A DNA stretch of 43,242 nucleotides from Prolixibacteraceae bacterium (GTDB taxonomy: Bacteria; Bacteroidota; Bacteroidia; Bacteroidales; Prolixibacteraceae): the NCBI GenBank assembly GCA_018648265.1, contig JABGRN010000044.1:1-43242 (forward strand), read 5' to 3'. The position numbers and the translations under genes are program-made. Every line of letters starts with the position of its first letter. Within the stretch, counting starts at the first letter, position 1. The notes under the pieces are model-generated. The model ran no database searches, was not told the DNA's origin, and worked only from the letters and a program-made list of their open reading frames with translations. This document shows, one piece after another, positions 7,839-16,274 of the stretch.

Positions 7839-9086
7839 TTAAAACAGAACGTCGAGTCTTGGGTTAACCACATTGTTATAAATTGAACCAAAGCGGTATG
7901 TTAATCCAACACTTGTTCCATAAGAATAAGTAGTAGATAATTCTTTTCGGTTCAAAAGAATATCTTCCACGCTTGCACTCCCTTTTCGTAATGAAATTTG
8001 GTCGTGAATAAAAGCATAGCCCCCGTGCATGTCGAATGTGAGTCCCTTGGCTACTTTTATGCTAATATAGGCTCCAAGCGAGAAACGATTCAGGGAAAAA
8101 TCGTGTAAATAATTTCTCCATCCTGCCGTTAAGTTAATGGTTCCCCACTGTTGAAAAGAGGTGTATGAAGTTTCGAGGCGTTGAGACCAAAGAGATTCTT
8201 TTGTTTTTAAAAATACAGTTGTATCGGCATAGTTGTTATGGCCATAATTTAAAACATAAAAAATCCGAAAAATTCTTCTTGTAGATTCTGAATATGGAAA
8301 AATATCGTATTCTATGGCCGGGCCTACTACAAAACCCATGTCGTAATTTGAATAAATTGATTTGAAAATATCTGATGAAGCACCAAGAGCCCAATGGCCG
8401 CCGAGACTTTTTACTATATCTCCATAAATTCTGCTCTCTTCTTTTTTATCACTAGCATTTACATCACCATAATTGTATTCAGTTGTTGAAGTGTTGTGGT
8501 AAAGTCCGCTGCTAATTTTCCAGTCAGCCGTTGTTCTTCCGGCATTAAAAGAAGTATTTAAGCTTCGGGAATCAGCTGACTGCTGACCTTGTAAAGTTCC
8601 GCGTAAACTTGTCGTAAATACCCAATTGTTCCATTTGTCGGTAGAAACTTCTTCAGCAATGGGTTCCGTAAACTGAATATCGATAAACTCCGCCAAAGGA
8701 GTATTTATCATGTATCTCATCAATCCCATTTTTAAAGTTCGTACGCCCTTTTGTCGCACTGCTTCATCGGTTTCATCCGGATAAGTATAAAAGCTCACGG
8801 TATCTTTTACTCCAGCAAACTTTTTATATCCTTCAACAAAAAACGTGTATTCTCCTCCACCGGAGCCCGTAGATTGAAAGGTACCAAGTACAACCAGATC
8901 TGCATCTTGTATGTCCCTGACATAATTAATAAACGGAACTTCTGTTTTCATATAACTGTCCGCATTCATATACACATTAATTGCATCTTTCCGTAGTGCT
9001 TTCTTTTTAATTTCGGGAGGACTTTGTTGCGCAAAAAGGGTAGAAAAAAATATTGAGAATAGTAAAAGAATAGGAAAGACTTTCAT
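7839..9086 (-). CDS. Outer-membrane beta-barrel protein of unknown function
   Basis: 415 residues. The signal peptide ends at TLFAQQ (about residue 20). Residues about 30-130 look like a compact mixed alpha/beta periplasmic domain (DADLVVLGTFQSTGSGGGEYTF region). From about residue 150 the chain alternates polar and apolar residues with many aromatics (NNWVFTTSLRG, WKISSGLYHN, WGTINLTAGW), typical of about ten to twelve barrel strands, and it ends in Phe (DVLF), the usual barrel terminus. I do not recognise the family. No partner is evident: the gene stands alone, downstream of no gene on its strand and followed by the tetR promoter. Confidence 0.65.
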   Translation of the reverse strand: MKVFPILLLFSIFFSTLFAQQSPPEIKKKALRKDAINVYMNADSYMKTEVPFINYVRDIQDADLVVLGTFQSTGSGGGEYTFFVEGYKKFAGVKDTVSFYTYPDETDEAVRQKGVRTLKMGLMRYMINTPLAEFIDIQFTEPIAEEVSTDKWNNWVFTTSLRGTLQGQQSADSRSLNTSFNAGRTTADWKISSGLYHNTSTTEYNYGDVNASDKKEESRIYGDIVKSLGGHWALGASSDIFKSIYSNYDMGFVVGPAIEYDIFPYSESTRRIFRIFYVLNYGHNNYADTTVFLKTKESLWSQRLETSYTSFQQWGTINLTAGWRNYLHDFSLNRFSLGAYISIKVAKGLTFDMHGGYAFIHDQISLRKGSASVEDILLNRKELSTTYSYGTSVGLTYRFGSIYNNVVNPRLDVLF

Positions 9087-9441
9087 AAAGCGTACTGTTT
9101 TATTATCAAAAAATAATGTTTAACTGAAATAGATTTCATCCATAATATTCCGGATTAGTTTCAGTTGGTTTTAAATTGTTGCCAAAAATTGTTATGATTA
9201 TCTGGAATACCAAAAAAATGGGGCAAGAGTACATATTTAGGGGTGAAGCGCTATGCCTTGGTATAAATTATAGATATGTGAATTAAAAGGGCAAATGAAA
9301 TTACTTATAACTGATTCAACTGAAAACCTTAATAATAGTTCAAATTTTAGTTTTGGTGAAATAAGGGAAATAAAATGTTACTTCGATTGAACAAATTCTT
9401 CCAAAATTCCTTAAATTGTTGTGTAAACTAAATCTAAAGCA
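9087..9441. other. Divergent intergenic region
   Basis: About 355 bases between the outer-membrane protein and the PQQ dehydrogenase, which are transcribed away from each other. I see no tRNA, hairpin terminator or convincing promoter match. A TAAATTG near 9412 may be a degenerate -7 for the dehydrogenase. An ATG at 9297 opens a frame of about 31 codons without a recognisable product. Confidence 0.5.
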
Positions 9442-10860
9442 ATGACATCTAAAATTCGCAAATTCAATTATCTTTTTCTTATAACTCTTTTCTTAGTTTC
9501 TTTTTTGAAAACAAATGCACAAAACGGTGCAGCTCTCTACCAGCAAAATTGCGCCCAGTGCCATGGTGCCGATTTAAAGGGTGGAAATGCCACAAGTTTA
9601 ATCGATGGTATTTGGCAATTTGGTGCTGAAGACGGCTACTTGTTTCGCAATATAAAATTTGGAATAGCACACTTAGGAATGCCGTCATATGAGAAAGTAT
9701 TAGAGGATACTGAGATTCGCGAAATTATGAAATACATTCGTGAATCGGAAAAAAAGGTTGGTGCTGAAAAACCTCCAATTGCAAAAATGTTGGAAACTTT
9801 AGACTACGATGTAAATGTTGAAATTTTTGCAGAAGGGCTTGAGGTTCCGTGGGCAATTGATTTTATTGATGCAACTACTGCTTTAATTACAGAGCGTCCG
9901 GGAAGATTGCGCGTTGTAACAAATGGAAAATTACAAACAGAGCCGGTAAAAAATATTCCAAAAGTTTTGAATGAAGGACAAGGCGGTTTGTTGGATGTTG
10001 CAATTGACCCAGATTACTATGAAAATGGTTGGATTTATTTGGCGTATAGTCATGTACTAGAGCACATTATCGAAGGGAAGCGTCCTCCTGCAATGACCCG
10101 TTTAGAGCGTGGAAAAATTAAAAATAATACATGGACAGACAGCGAAATTATTTTTGAAGCACCTCACGAAACTTACCGAACAACCCGTCATCATTATGGT
10201 TGCCGAATAGTATTCGATCCGGCAGGGTATCTTTATTTTACAATTGGTGACCGTGGAACCAGCGAACATGCACAAGATTTTACCCGCCCTAATGGGAAAG
10301 TGCATCGTATTAATAAAGATGGATCTATTCCGGAAACCAATCCATTTATAGATGAAGAGGCTGCCATAAAATCTATTTTTTCGCTGGGAAACAGGAATAT
10401 CCAGGGAATGGCAATTCACCCCAAAACAGGACAACTTTGGGTAACCGAACACGGACCAATGGGTGGCGATGAACTTAATTTAATTAAAGCCGGCAAAAAT
10501 TATGGTTGGCCTGTAATTACTTATGGTCTAAATTATAATGGAACAGTTATAACGGATTTAACACATAAACCCGGGTTGGAACAACCCATTTTATATTGGA
10601 AACCTTCAACAGCAGTTTGTGGACTGGATTATTATTCCGGGGACTTATTCAAAAAATGGAAAAACAAATTGCTGGTGGGTGCTTTAAAATATGAAGAAGT
10701 TCGCTTGCTTGATATTGAAAACAATAGAGTAATGCATCAGGAAATAATTGTAAAAGGACAGGGACGGGTTCGAGATGTTTCAACTGGACCCAACGGTGCT
10801 ATTTATGTTGTGTTGAATAAACCTGGAACGGTTTTGAGGTTGACACCAAAAACAGATTAG
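9442..10860 (+). CDS. PQQ-dependent aldose sugar dehydrogenase with N-terminal cytochrome c domain
   Basis: 472 residues. Signal peptide to KTNAQ (about residue 27). A small cytochrome c domain follows with heme site CAQCH (about 37-41) and a likely axial Met in HLGMPSY near 80. From about residue 125 is the six-bladed propeller of soluble glucose/aldose dehydrogenases: AEGLEVPWAIDF, ERPGRLRVV, HHYGCRIVFDP, GDRGTSEHAQD, LGNRNIQGMAIHP and TEHGPMGGDELN, the last including residues around the PQQ and calcium site. It should oxidise aldoses in the periplasm and pass electrons through the fused heme. A 25-codon copy of its C-terminus survives 5.3 kb downstream. Confidence 0.88.
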   Translation: MTSKIRKFNYLFLITLFLVSFLKTNAQNGAALYQQNCAQCHGADLKGGNATSLIDGIWQFGAEDGYLFRNIKFGIAHLGMPSYEKVLEDTEIREIMKYIRESEKKVGAEKPPIAKMLETLDYDVNVEIFAEGLEVPWAIDFIDATTALITERPGRLRVVTNGKLQTEPVKNIPKVLNEGQGGLLDVAIDPDYYENGWIYLAYSHVLEHIIEGKRPPAMTRLERGKIKNNTWTDSEIIFEAPHETYRTTRHHYGCRIVFDPAGYLYFTIGDRGTSEHAQDFTRPNGKVHRINKDGSIPETNPFIDEEAAIKSIFSLGNRNIQGMAIHPKTGQLWVTEHGPMGGDELNLIKAGKNYGWPVITYGLNYNGTVITDLTHKPGLEQPILYWKPSTAVCGLDYYSGDLFKKWKNKLLVGALKYEEVRLLDIENNRVMHQEIIVKGQGRVRDVSTGPNGAIYVVLNKPGTVLRLTPKTD

Positions 10861-10948
10861 TAGAAAATGTTTTCCCTCAAAAATGTTTTGATTTTACAGA
10901 TAGGACAACCATTATGAACTACAATTTTATCTAGAAACCATAAATAGA

Positions 10949-11695
10949 TTAAGCTAAAATCAAATCGACCCCCGCATTATTAAATTCGTTTTGAAAATGA
11001 ACATCAAGTTCATTGTTAGTAGCAATGTGTTGAATATCTGCTGTGTAGCAAATATTTGTAAGTTCGGTTTTACCAAACTTGCTTGAATCGGAAACAATAA
11101 AAACATCCTTTGCTTTTTGAATGATGTAACTTGAAATTTCCGCTCTGAAAAGATCGTACAATGTAAATCCAGAGTCAGTTTCATATCCGTCAATTCCAAT
11201 AAAAGCTTTATCAATATTTATTTGCTCAATGCAGGTTTTGGTAATTTTTCCCACCAGAGTTTCACTGTCGTGTTGATAAATACCACCCAGAATAATAATA
11301 TTGGCTTGTTCGTTTTTTCTGAATTGCCGGGCGATGTAAACATTTGTGGTAATGATTGTAACCTTTTTAATTTTTAAAAGTTCCCGTGCCAGAAGTACAT
11401 TTACCGAGCCTGACTCGATAAGAATTGTTTCCCCTTCATTTACAAAAGTTGCCACCTTTTTGGCAATCCTGAGTTTTTTTTCATAATTCACACCCAGCCT
11501 GTTGGTCAAATCATCCGCATCTTTTAGCACGGCGCCGCCATGAACACGTTTCAAAAGACCCTCAGTTGCTAAAAAATTCAAATCCTGCCTGATGGTAACC
11601 GATGAAACATTTAGTTTTTCAGTGAGCTCAATTACAGAAGTCTGATCGTTTTTTTCTAAAATTTCCAGAATTTTATTTTGTCGATTATTTATCAT
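10949..11695 (-). CDS. DeoR-family repressor of the glycyl radical cluster
   Basis: 248 residues, the normal DeoR length. The N-terminal HTH has the family signature: NRQNKILEILEKNDQTSV, then LTEKLNVSSVTIRQDLNFL and GLLKRVHGGAV at about residues 45-56. The C-terminal DeoRC domain (about 75-230) contains the IDKAFIGIDGYE and KFGKTEL sites typical of sugar-phosphate sensing members. It is the last gene of the four-gene unit; its ATG overlaps the ROK stop by one base (TAATG), so translation is probably coupled. It likely represses the promoter in front of the activase gene. Confidence 0.88.
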   Translation of the reverse strand: MINNRQNKILEILEKNDQTSVIELTEKLNVSSVTIRQDLNFLATEGLLKRVHGGAVLKDADDLTNRLGVNYEKKLRIAKKVATFVNEGETILIESGSVNVLLARELLKIKKVTIITTNVYIARQFRKNEQANIIILGGIYQHDSETLVGKITKTCIEQINIDKAFIGIDGYETDSGFTLYDLFRAEISSYIIQKAKDVFIVSDSSKFGKTELTNICYTADIQHIATNNELDVHFQNEFNNAGVDLILA

Positions 11696-12657
11696 TATTC
11701 CAATGTTAAAGCGGCAGCTCCAATAACTCCGGCATCGGCACCAATATTTGAGATTACTATTTCAATGGGATCGAAAATCATATCGCGGGCTAATTCGTAA
11801 AAAGTCGATTTTATTTTATCAAGATAAAAATCTCCCCAGTTCGTAAGTCCACCACCCAAAACAATAAGTGGCGGATTTAAAGTTTGAAAAATATTATAAA
11901 TTCCTAATCCTACATAATACCCGCTGTCTAAAATAATTTCTTTGGAAACCGGATCATCTATTTCAAGGCCTTTTTTCAAATGTTGACCACTTAATTTCGA
12001 CAGGTTAAAATTTGATGGAAGATTAAGTTTGCTTTTTTTACCTTCCTTTATTTTTTGTTCAAAAAGGTAGGGAAGTGCCATTCCACAGGCACATGCCATC
12101 AAACAGCCACGGTTTCCACAAGTACATGTCAGCTCGCTGTTTGGTTCTACAATTGTGTGGCCAAATTCACCGGCGGTTCCTGTAACACCTCTGTACAGTT
12201 TTTTATTAATGATAATTCCGGCACCAATTCCTGTGCTAATAGTGAGAAAAACCATGTCGTTAAAACCTTTTCCGGCACCAAATTTAAATTCACCAAAAGC
12301 CTGAGCATTGGCATCATTATCCAAAACTACAGGTATTTTGAAATAGGATTGGACAGCATCGCGAAGGGGATAATTTTTAAAACCTTTCAGGTTGGAAGTT
12401 GTAATAATTGTACCATCGCGAAAACGGATATGACCGGCACAACCCATTCCGATTCCCAAAAGGTCTGATTCCTGAAAATCGTTTCTTTTGATTATTTCTT
12501 TTATGTTTTCGGCTACAAGTTTAACCAGGTCTTCTTCGTTTCTGTCAACATGCGCACAAGTATGGATTTTGTCAATTATTTGTCCTTCAACATTAACCAG
12601 AACAATGGAACATTTGGTACCACCAATATCGACTCCGCAAAGTAATTTTTTCATCAT
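11695..12657 (-). CDS. ROK-family sugar kinase
   Basis: 320 residues. ATP-binding DIGGTK at 10-15, catalytic Asp115 in DNDAN, the glycine-rich STGIGAGI at 141-148 and AGEFGH at 162-167. The ROK zinc site is His167 plus Cys178, Cys180 and Cys185 (CTCGNRGC); the position normally holding Glu two residues after the last Cys is Met. Known members phosphorylate glucose, ManNAc, fructose, allose or related sugars at O6. Its start codon directly follows the stop of the glycyl radical enzyme (no gap), so it probably makes the phosphorylated substrate for that enzyme or handles its product. It may also carry a non-glucose specificity, which cannot be read from sequence. Confidence 0.87.
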   Translation of the reverse strand: MMKKLLCGVDIGGTKCSIVLVNVEGQIIDKIHTCAHVDRNEEDLVKLVAENIKEIIKRNDFQESDLLGIGMGCAGHIRFRDGTIITTSNLKGFKNYPLRDAVQSYFKIPVVLDNDANAQAFGEFKFGAGKGFNDMVFLTISTGIGAGIIINKKLYRGVTGTAGEFGHTIVEPNSELTCTCGNRGCLMACACGMALPYLFEQKIKEGKKSKLNLPSNFNLSKLSGQHLKKGLEIDDPVSKEIILDSGYYVGLGIYNIFQTLNPPLIVLGGGLTNWGDFYLDKIKSTFYELARDMIFDPIEIVISNIGADAGVIGAAALTLE

Positions 12658-15078
12658 TTAAAAATTTAGTGAATGCTCGGTTCTTGCAATAATATCATCT
12701 TGAGTATCGGGTGATAAGGTAGTGAAAAAAGCAGAATATCCGGCCACCCTTACAATCAGATCTCTGTGATTTTCGGGATTCTTTTTGGCGGCTAGCAATG
12801 TTTCCTTTGAAACAATGTTGTACTGAACATGCGAGCCTTTCAAATCTTTGAAAAAAGTTCTGACTATCGAAATCAATTTTTGTTTATCAGAATCTTTTTG
12901 AATGGTAGCAGGAGATAATTTTTGATTCAGGAGTACGCCGCCCATAATCTTATCTGTGGGCAACTTCGATACAGATTTAAAAACAGCAGTCGGGCCCAAC
13001 GTATCCGTTCCCGACGATGGTGAACTTCCTTCAGCAACCGGGGTAAATGCTTTTCTTCCATCAGGTGTTGCCGGAACAACAGCCCCGCTGGGAACGTTAG
13101 CCGAAATACTGGAGGTTCCAGCATAATATTTGCATCCGATGGGTCCGCGGTTATTTCGTGTAGTATGATAATTTTCAAGTTCGTCGATAAATTCCATGTA
13201 GGCATCTTTTAAAAGGAGATCCACATAATCATCATCATTTCCATATTTAGGTGCAAAATTCAATAACAATTGTCTGATTTTTTCACCTTCTTTTCCTTCA
13301 AAGTTGTTTTCAATAACTTCAATGAGCTGTTCTTTCGTTATTCTTTTTTCTTCGAAAATCAGTTTTTTAATGGCGGCCATTGAATTCCCTAAATTCGCAA
13401 TTCCTACCTGAAGACCTGAAATAAAATCGTATTTCGATCCGCCCTCCTTTATGGTTTTTCCCCGCGGAATACAACTATCAACAAAAGCAGAGCAAAGTAT
13501 ATCCGGAACATTTTCTTCGAGGGCAGTATCAACTGCGGTATCTATTTCTACCGTTTTTTGTGTGTAATATTTTATCTGGTGTTGCCACGAATTAAAAACT
13601 TCATCAAAAGAATCGAATTCAGTAAAATTTCCAATACCTTCCTGAAATACTATCCCCGACTGTTTGTCGAGTCCGTTGTACAACGAAGCCAGAAAAACCC
13701 GCATCAGGTTCAGAAAACTCATACCAGTACAACGATAACCCCATTTCCCGGGTACAGCAATTTCGATACATCCAATGGCTGAAAAATTATAAGCATCTTC
13801 CGGCTCAACACCAAGTTTAATAAGTTCCGGAATCACAATTTCATCGTTATTAAAAGAGGGCATCCCAAATCCTTTTTCTATAATCCGCATGCACTTTATC
13901 ATAAATTTATTGTTTATATTTTTATGAAATCTTACAGACAGATTTGGTTGAGTGAGTTTCATTTTTCCCACCGAATCGAGAATAAGATAACTTAAATCAT
14001 TTACTGCATCCTGCCTATCTGTTGTTTGTCCGCCAATAGTAACGTTCTGGTAAAGTGGGCCTCCCGCTGAAAAACGAGTGTGCGACCAGGGACGGATTTT
14101 ATTTATGGAAAGCAATTTTATCCATGTATTTTCCAATAACTCTGAAACAAAATCATCAGAAATATTTCCTGTAGTTTTATCTTTCTGATAAAAGGGGAAT
14201 AGATACTGATCCATTCTTCCCAACGATACTGAATGGCCGTTACTTTCAATTTGAAGTACAAGCTGCACAAAATAAACAAGCTGCAAAGCCTGATAAAAAT
14301 TTTGAGGCGGTTTTTCTGCAATTACTTCACAATTGTTGGCGATTAAAAGGAGTTCCTGTTCTCGTAACTTGTTCTGTTCTTTTTTGCTGATTGAGAGAGC
14401 CAAATCTTTGTATCTTCGGATAAAAGTCTGAAATGCTTTAATGGAAATTGTTAGAGCCGTATAAAAATGATTTTTTTTTATTCCGTCCTTTTCGAATCTT
14501 TTTACTTGTTTATGATACTGATTGATTTCTTCAAAATAACCACTCAATCCGACTGATAATATTTTATAAAAATCAACTGCAATATGTGCATCTCCCGACG
14601 TGAGGTTGCCGGTAGCTTTAATAATTGCTGAATCTTGTAAATCGCGCAATTCTTGTGACATTAAAGCTCTGCCACGATCCCATAAAACTTTTCCTTTCCA
14701 CCATTTTGCAATTTCAACCAGCTCCTCTTTATATTCTTCTGTAATAAAAAAAGCATCTCCCGGCCGTTTATCCAGTTCATTCATTTCCAGGGGCAACCAA
14801 TCAACGGCATATTCCGGAAAAATGGGAGCTGCCCTATTTTGCGACGACTGATTGCCAACAATTAATTCTCCTTCGTCGATGAAAATGGTCATCTCTTTCA
14901 GAGTCTTTTCAAGTGCAAGTGCCCGTTTTATAATTATTGGTTTATCCTCATTTCCCCGATATATTTCAGTATAAAACTTTGCCCTTTCGGTGCAAACCGA
15001 TGGTTTTGAGTTCAATACCTTTTCTCGTAAAAATGCTATTCTTTCAGTTATTTTTGACTGCTTTTTTTCAATTATCAT
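12658..15078 (-). CDS. Glycyl radical enzyme, PflD/YbiW-like group
   Basis: 806 residues. Active-site Cys437 lies in SAIGCIE (433-439) followed by VPGKWGYRCTG, and the glycyl radical is Gly780 in VRVAGYSAFF. GCxE rather than the double Cys of pyruvate formate-lyase marks a dehydratase/lyase-type member. Overall it resembles the E. coli PflD/YbiW group more than glycerol dehydratase, choline lyase or HypD; this is from memory of motifs. I recall a report assigning 1,5-anhydroglucitol 6-phosphate ring opening to YbiW-type enzymes, unverified here; the adjacent ROK kinase fits a sugar-phosphate substrate. The start at 15078 was chosen because GGAGG lies five bases upstream; a TTG at 15090 is less likely. 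Oxygen-sensitive, cytoplasmic. Confidence 0.88.
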   Translation of the reverse strand: MIIEKKQSKITERIAFLREKVLNSKPSVCTERAKFYTEIYRGNEDKPIIIKRALALEKTLKEMTIFIDEGELIVGNQSSQNRAAPIFPEYAVDWLPLEMNELDKRPGDAFFITEEYKEELVEIAKWWKGKVLWDRGRALMSQELRDLQDSAIIKATGNLTSGDAHIAVDFYKILSVGLSGYFEEINQYHKQVKRFEKDGIKKNHFYTALTISIKAFQTFIRRYKDLALSISKKEQNKLREQELLLIANNCEVIAEKPPQNFYQALQLVYFVQLVLQIESNGHSVSLGRMDQYLFPFYQKDKTTGNISDDFVSELLENTWIKLLSINKIRPWSHTRFSAGGPLYQNVTIGGQTTDRQDAVNDLSYLILDSVGKMKLTQPNLSVRFHKNINNKFMIKCMRIIEKGFGMPSFNNDEIVIPELIKLGVEPEDAYNFSAIGCIEIAVPGKWGYRCTGMSFLNLMRVFLASLYNGLDKQSGIVFQEGIGNFTEFDSFDEVFNSWQHQIKYYTQKTVEIDTAVDTALEENVPDILCSAFVDSCIPRGKTIKEGGSKYDFISGLQVGIANLGNSMAAIKKLIFEEKRITKEQLIEVIENNFEGKEGEKIRQLLLNFAPKYGNDDDYVDLLLKDAYMEFIDELENYHTTRNNRGPIGCKYYAGTSSISANVPSGAVVPATPDGRKAFTPVAEGSSPSSGTDTLGPTAVFKSVSKLPTDKIMGGVLLNQKLSPATIQKDSDKQKLISIVRTFFKDLKGSHVQYNIVSKETLLAAKKNPENHRDLIVRVAGYSAFFTTLSPDTQDDIIARTEHSLNF

Positions 15079-15079
15079 C

Positions 15080-15967
15080 TTAACCTCCAATCTTTGTTTC
15101 GAATCCTTTTAATTGTGCGTATTGAATATATTTGGTGATTTCTAAATCCTCAACTTGTTCTTGGTTCCCGAAAATGTAATCCATACCCAACATTTTGTAT
15201 TTTTCAACTCCGAAAGTATGGTAAGGTAGAAAATGAATCTCATTGACATTTTTTAGTGAATAGACAAAATCAATTATTTGTTTCATTTCATTTTCAGAAT
15301 GATTAAAACTAGGGATTACCGGAATGCGAACAATTACATGTGAACCGGAATCTGTAAGTTTTTTAAGATTTTTCATAACCAGTTCCGCTTCGCCATGGGT
15401 AAAAGTTTTGAACTTATTTTTATCGGTATGTTTTAAATCTACCAGAAAAGTTTCTATGAATCCAATACTTCTTTCCACTTTTTCCCAGTTCACATGAAGT
15501 GTTGTTTCAATGTTTACTTTTATGTTTCTTACTTCGAGTTCTTTCAACAATTCAATTATATTTTCTTCCTGTGAAAGTGGCTCCCCACCAGAAAGTGTTA
15601 CACCTCCATCATTCCGGTAAAAAAGAGTGTCTTTTTCTATTTCTGCTAAAAGTTCATGAACGCTTTTAGATTCTCCCGATACCGTTAATGCTTTTGATGC
15701 GCAAATATTTCTGAGATTTTCCGGATTTTGCAAAAGTTCCCGATTTATCTGAATTCCATTATTGTTTATTCTGATTATAGCTTTATTTACTTTAGTACAA
15801 TCTCCAAAGTTTTTGCAATTTTTTTTGTCGTATATAACGCTATAATTGAAAGACTGACTTTCAGGGTTACTGCACCATTGGCAACGAAGCGGACAACCTT
15901 TATAAAAAATCAGGGTTCTAATGCCCTTGCCATCGTGTGTAGAATATCGTTGAATATTAAAAATCAT
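15080..15967 (-). CDS. Glycyl radical enzyme activase (radical SAM)
   Basis: 295 residues. The radical SAM cluster motif is Cys25-x3-Cys29-x2-Cys32 (GCPLRCQWC), with SAM-binding GGEP at 127-130. An insertion between the motif and the barrel (residues about 45-100) is where related activases hold two extra 4Fe-4S clusters with about eight Cys; here only Cys51, Cys57 and Cys89 remain, although the surrounding frame (KALTVSGE) is still recognisable. It installs the radical on Gly780 of the enzyme encoded next, whose ATG is one base after this stop. It is the first gene of the unit and follows a predicted promoter. Confidence 0.9.
   Translation of the reverse strand: MIFNIQRYSTHDGKGIRTLIFYKGCPLRCQWCSNPESQSFNYSVIYDKKNCKNFGDCTKVNKAIIRINNNGIQINRELLQNPENLRNICASKALTVSGESKSVHELLAEIEKDTLFYRNDGGVTLSGGEPLSQEENIIELLKELEVRNIKVNIETTLHVNWEKVERSIGFIETFLVDLKHTDKNKFKTFTHGEAELVMKNLKKLTDSGSHVIVRIPVIPSFNHSENEMKQIIDFVYSLKNVNEIHFLPYHTFGVEKYKMLGMDYIFGNQEQVEDLEITKYIQYAQLKGFETKIGG
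15084..15088 (-). promoter_or_regulatory. Shine-Dalgarno GGAGG of the glycyl radical enzyme
   Basis: Minus strand GGAGG, spacer TTAAG, ATG at 15078. A full Shine-Dalgarno sequence is uncommon in Bacteroidota. It sits inside the last two codons of the activase gene, and the stop codon lies in the spacer, so terminating ribosomes can restart. It decides the start of the enzyme. Confidence 0.7.
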
Positions 15968-15997
15968 GTACGATAAATTATCTTATTTTTTTAGAAG

Positions 15998-16028
15998 TAA
16001 ATTTAACGAGTTTTCATATGAAAGCAAA
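15998..16028 (-). promoter_or_regulatory. Promoter and dyad of the glycyl radical operon
   Basis: Minus strand TTTG (16028-16025), 19 bases, TAAATTTA (16005-15998): seven of eight bases of the -7 consensus. The spacer holds the perfect 12-bp palindrome TTTCATATGAAA (16012-16023). Its position between the promoter elements suits a repressor, most simply the DeoR protein at the end of the operon; this is inferred. Confidence 0.55.
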
Positions 16029-16129
16029 ACAGCCTTCGTTTAAAATCAATATAAATGCTGAATAACACTTTTTATACATAAAATCATAAATAGTAATTGT
16101 TTTTGCGCACTATTCTATTCTTCATAGAG

Positions 16130-16207
16130 AGCGGACCAAACGATGTTATTTATGTAGTACTGAATAAACCCGGAACAGTTTTGAGGTTGACGCCAAAAGA
16201 GGAGTAA
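16130..16207 (+). pseudogene. C-terminal remnant of a PQQ sugar dehydrogenase gene
   Basis: Twenty-five codons then TAA, encoding GPNDVIYVVLNKPGTVLRLT followed by PKEE. The last residues of the intact dehydrogenase at 9442-10860 are GPNGAIYVVLNKPGTVLRLT then PKTD. The DNA agrees at roughly five of six positions, so it is a diverged paralogue rather than a recent copy. Similarity stops abruptly upstream at about 16133, and no other part of such a gene is present. It marks a deletion or insertion border beside the glycyl radical operon. Confidence 0.82.
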
Positions 16208-16274
16208 ATTTGTAATTGCTTTTAATTAAACTTATTTTGTGGGTGTGAGTCAAAAGCTCGATTAACCTTTTTAT

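Noticed and set aside
9297-9392. A frame of 31 codons starting ATGAAATTACTTATAACT
   Set aside because: No recognisable product, no promoter and no neighbour link; length is expected by chance in AT-rich spacer DNA.
10102-10452. Long open frame opposite the PQQ dehydrogenase gene
   Set aside because: It is antisense to a well-supported gene, and its translation is rich in Cys, Ile and Phe without a domain.
15079-15090. TTG upstream start for the glycyl radical enzyme
   Set aside because: The ATG at 15078 has GGAGG five bases upstream, and the TTG would place the start inside that site.
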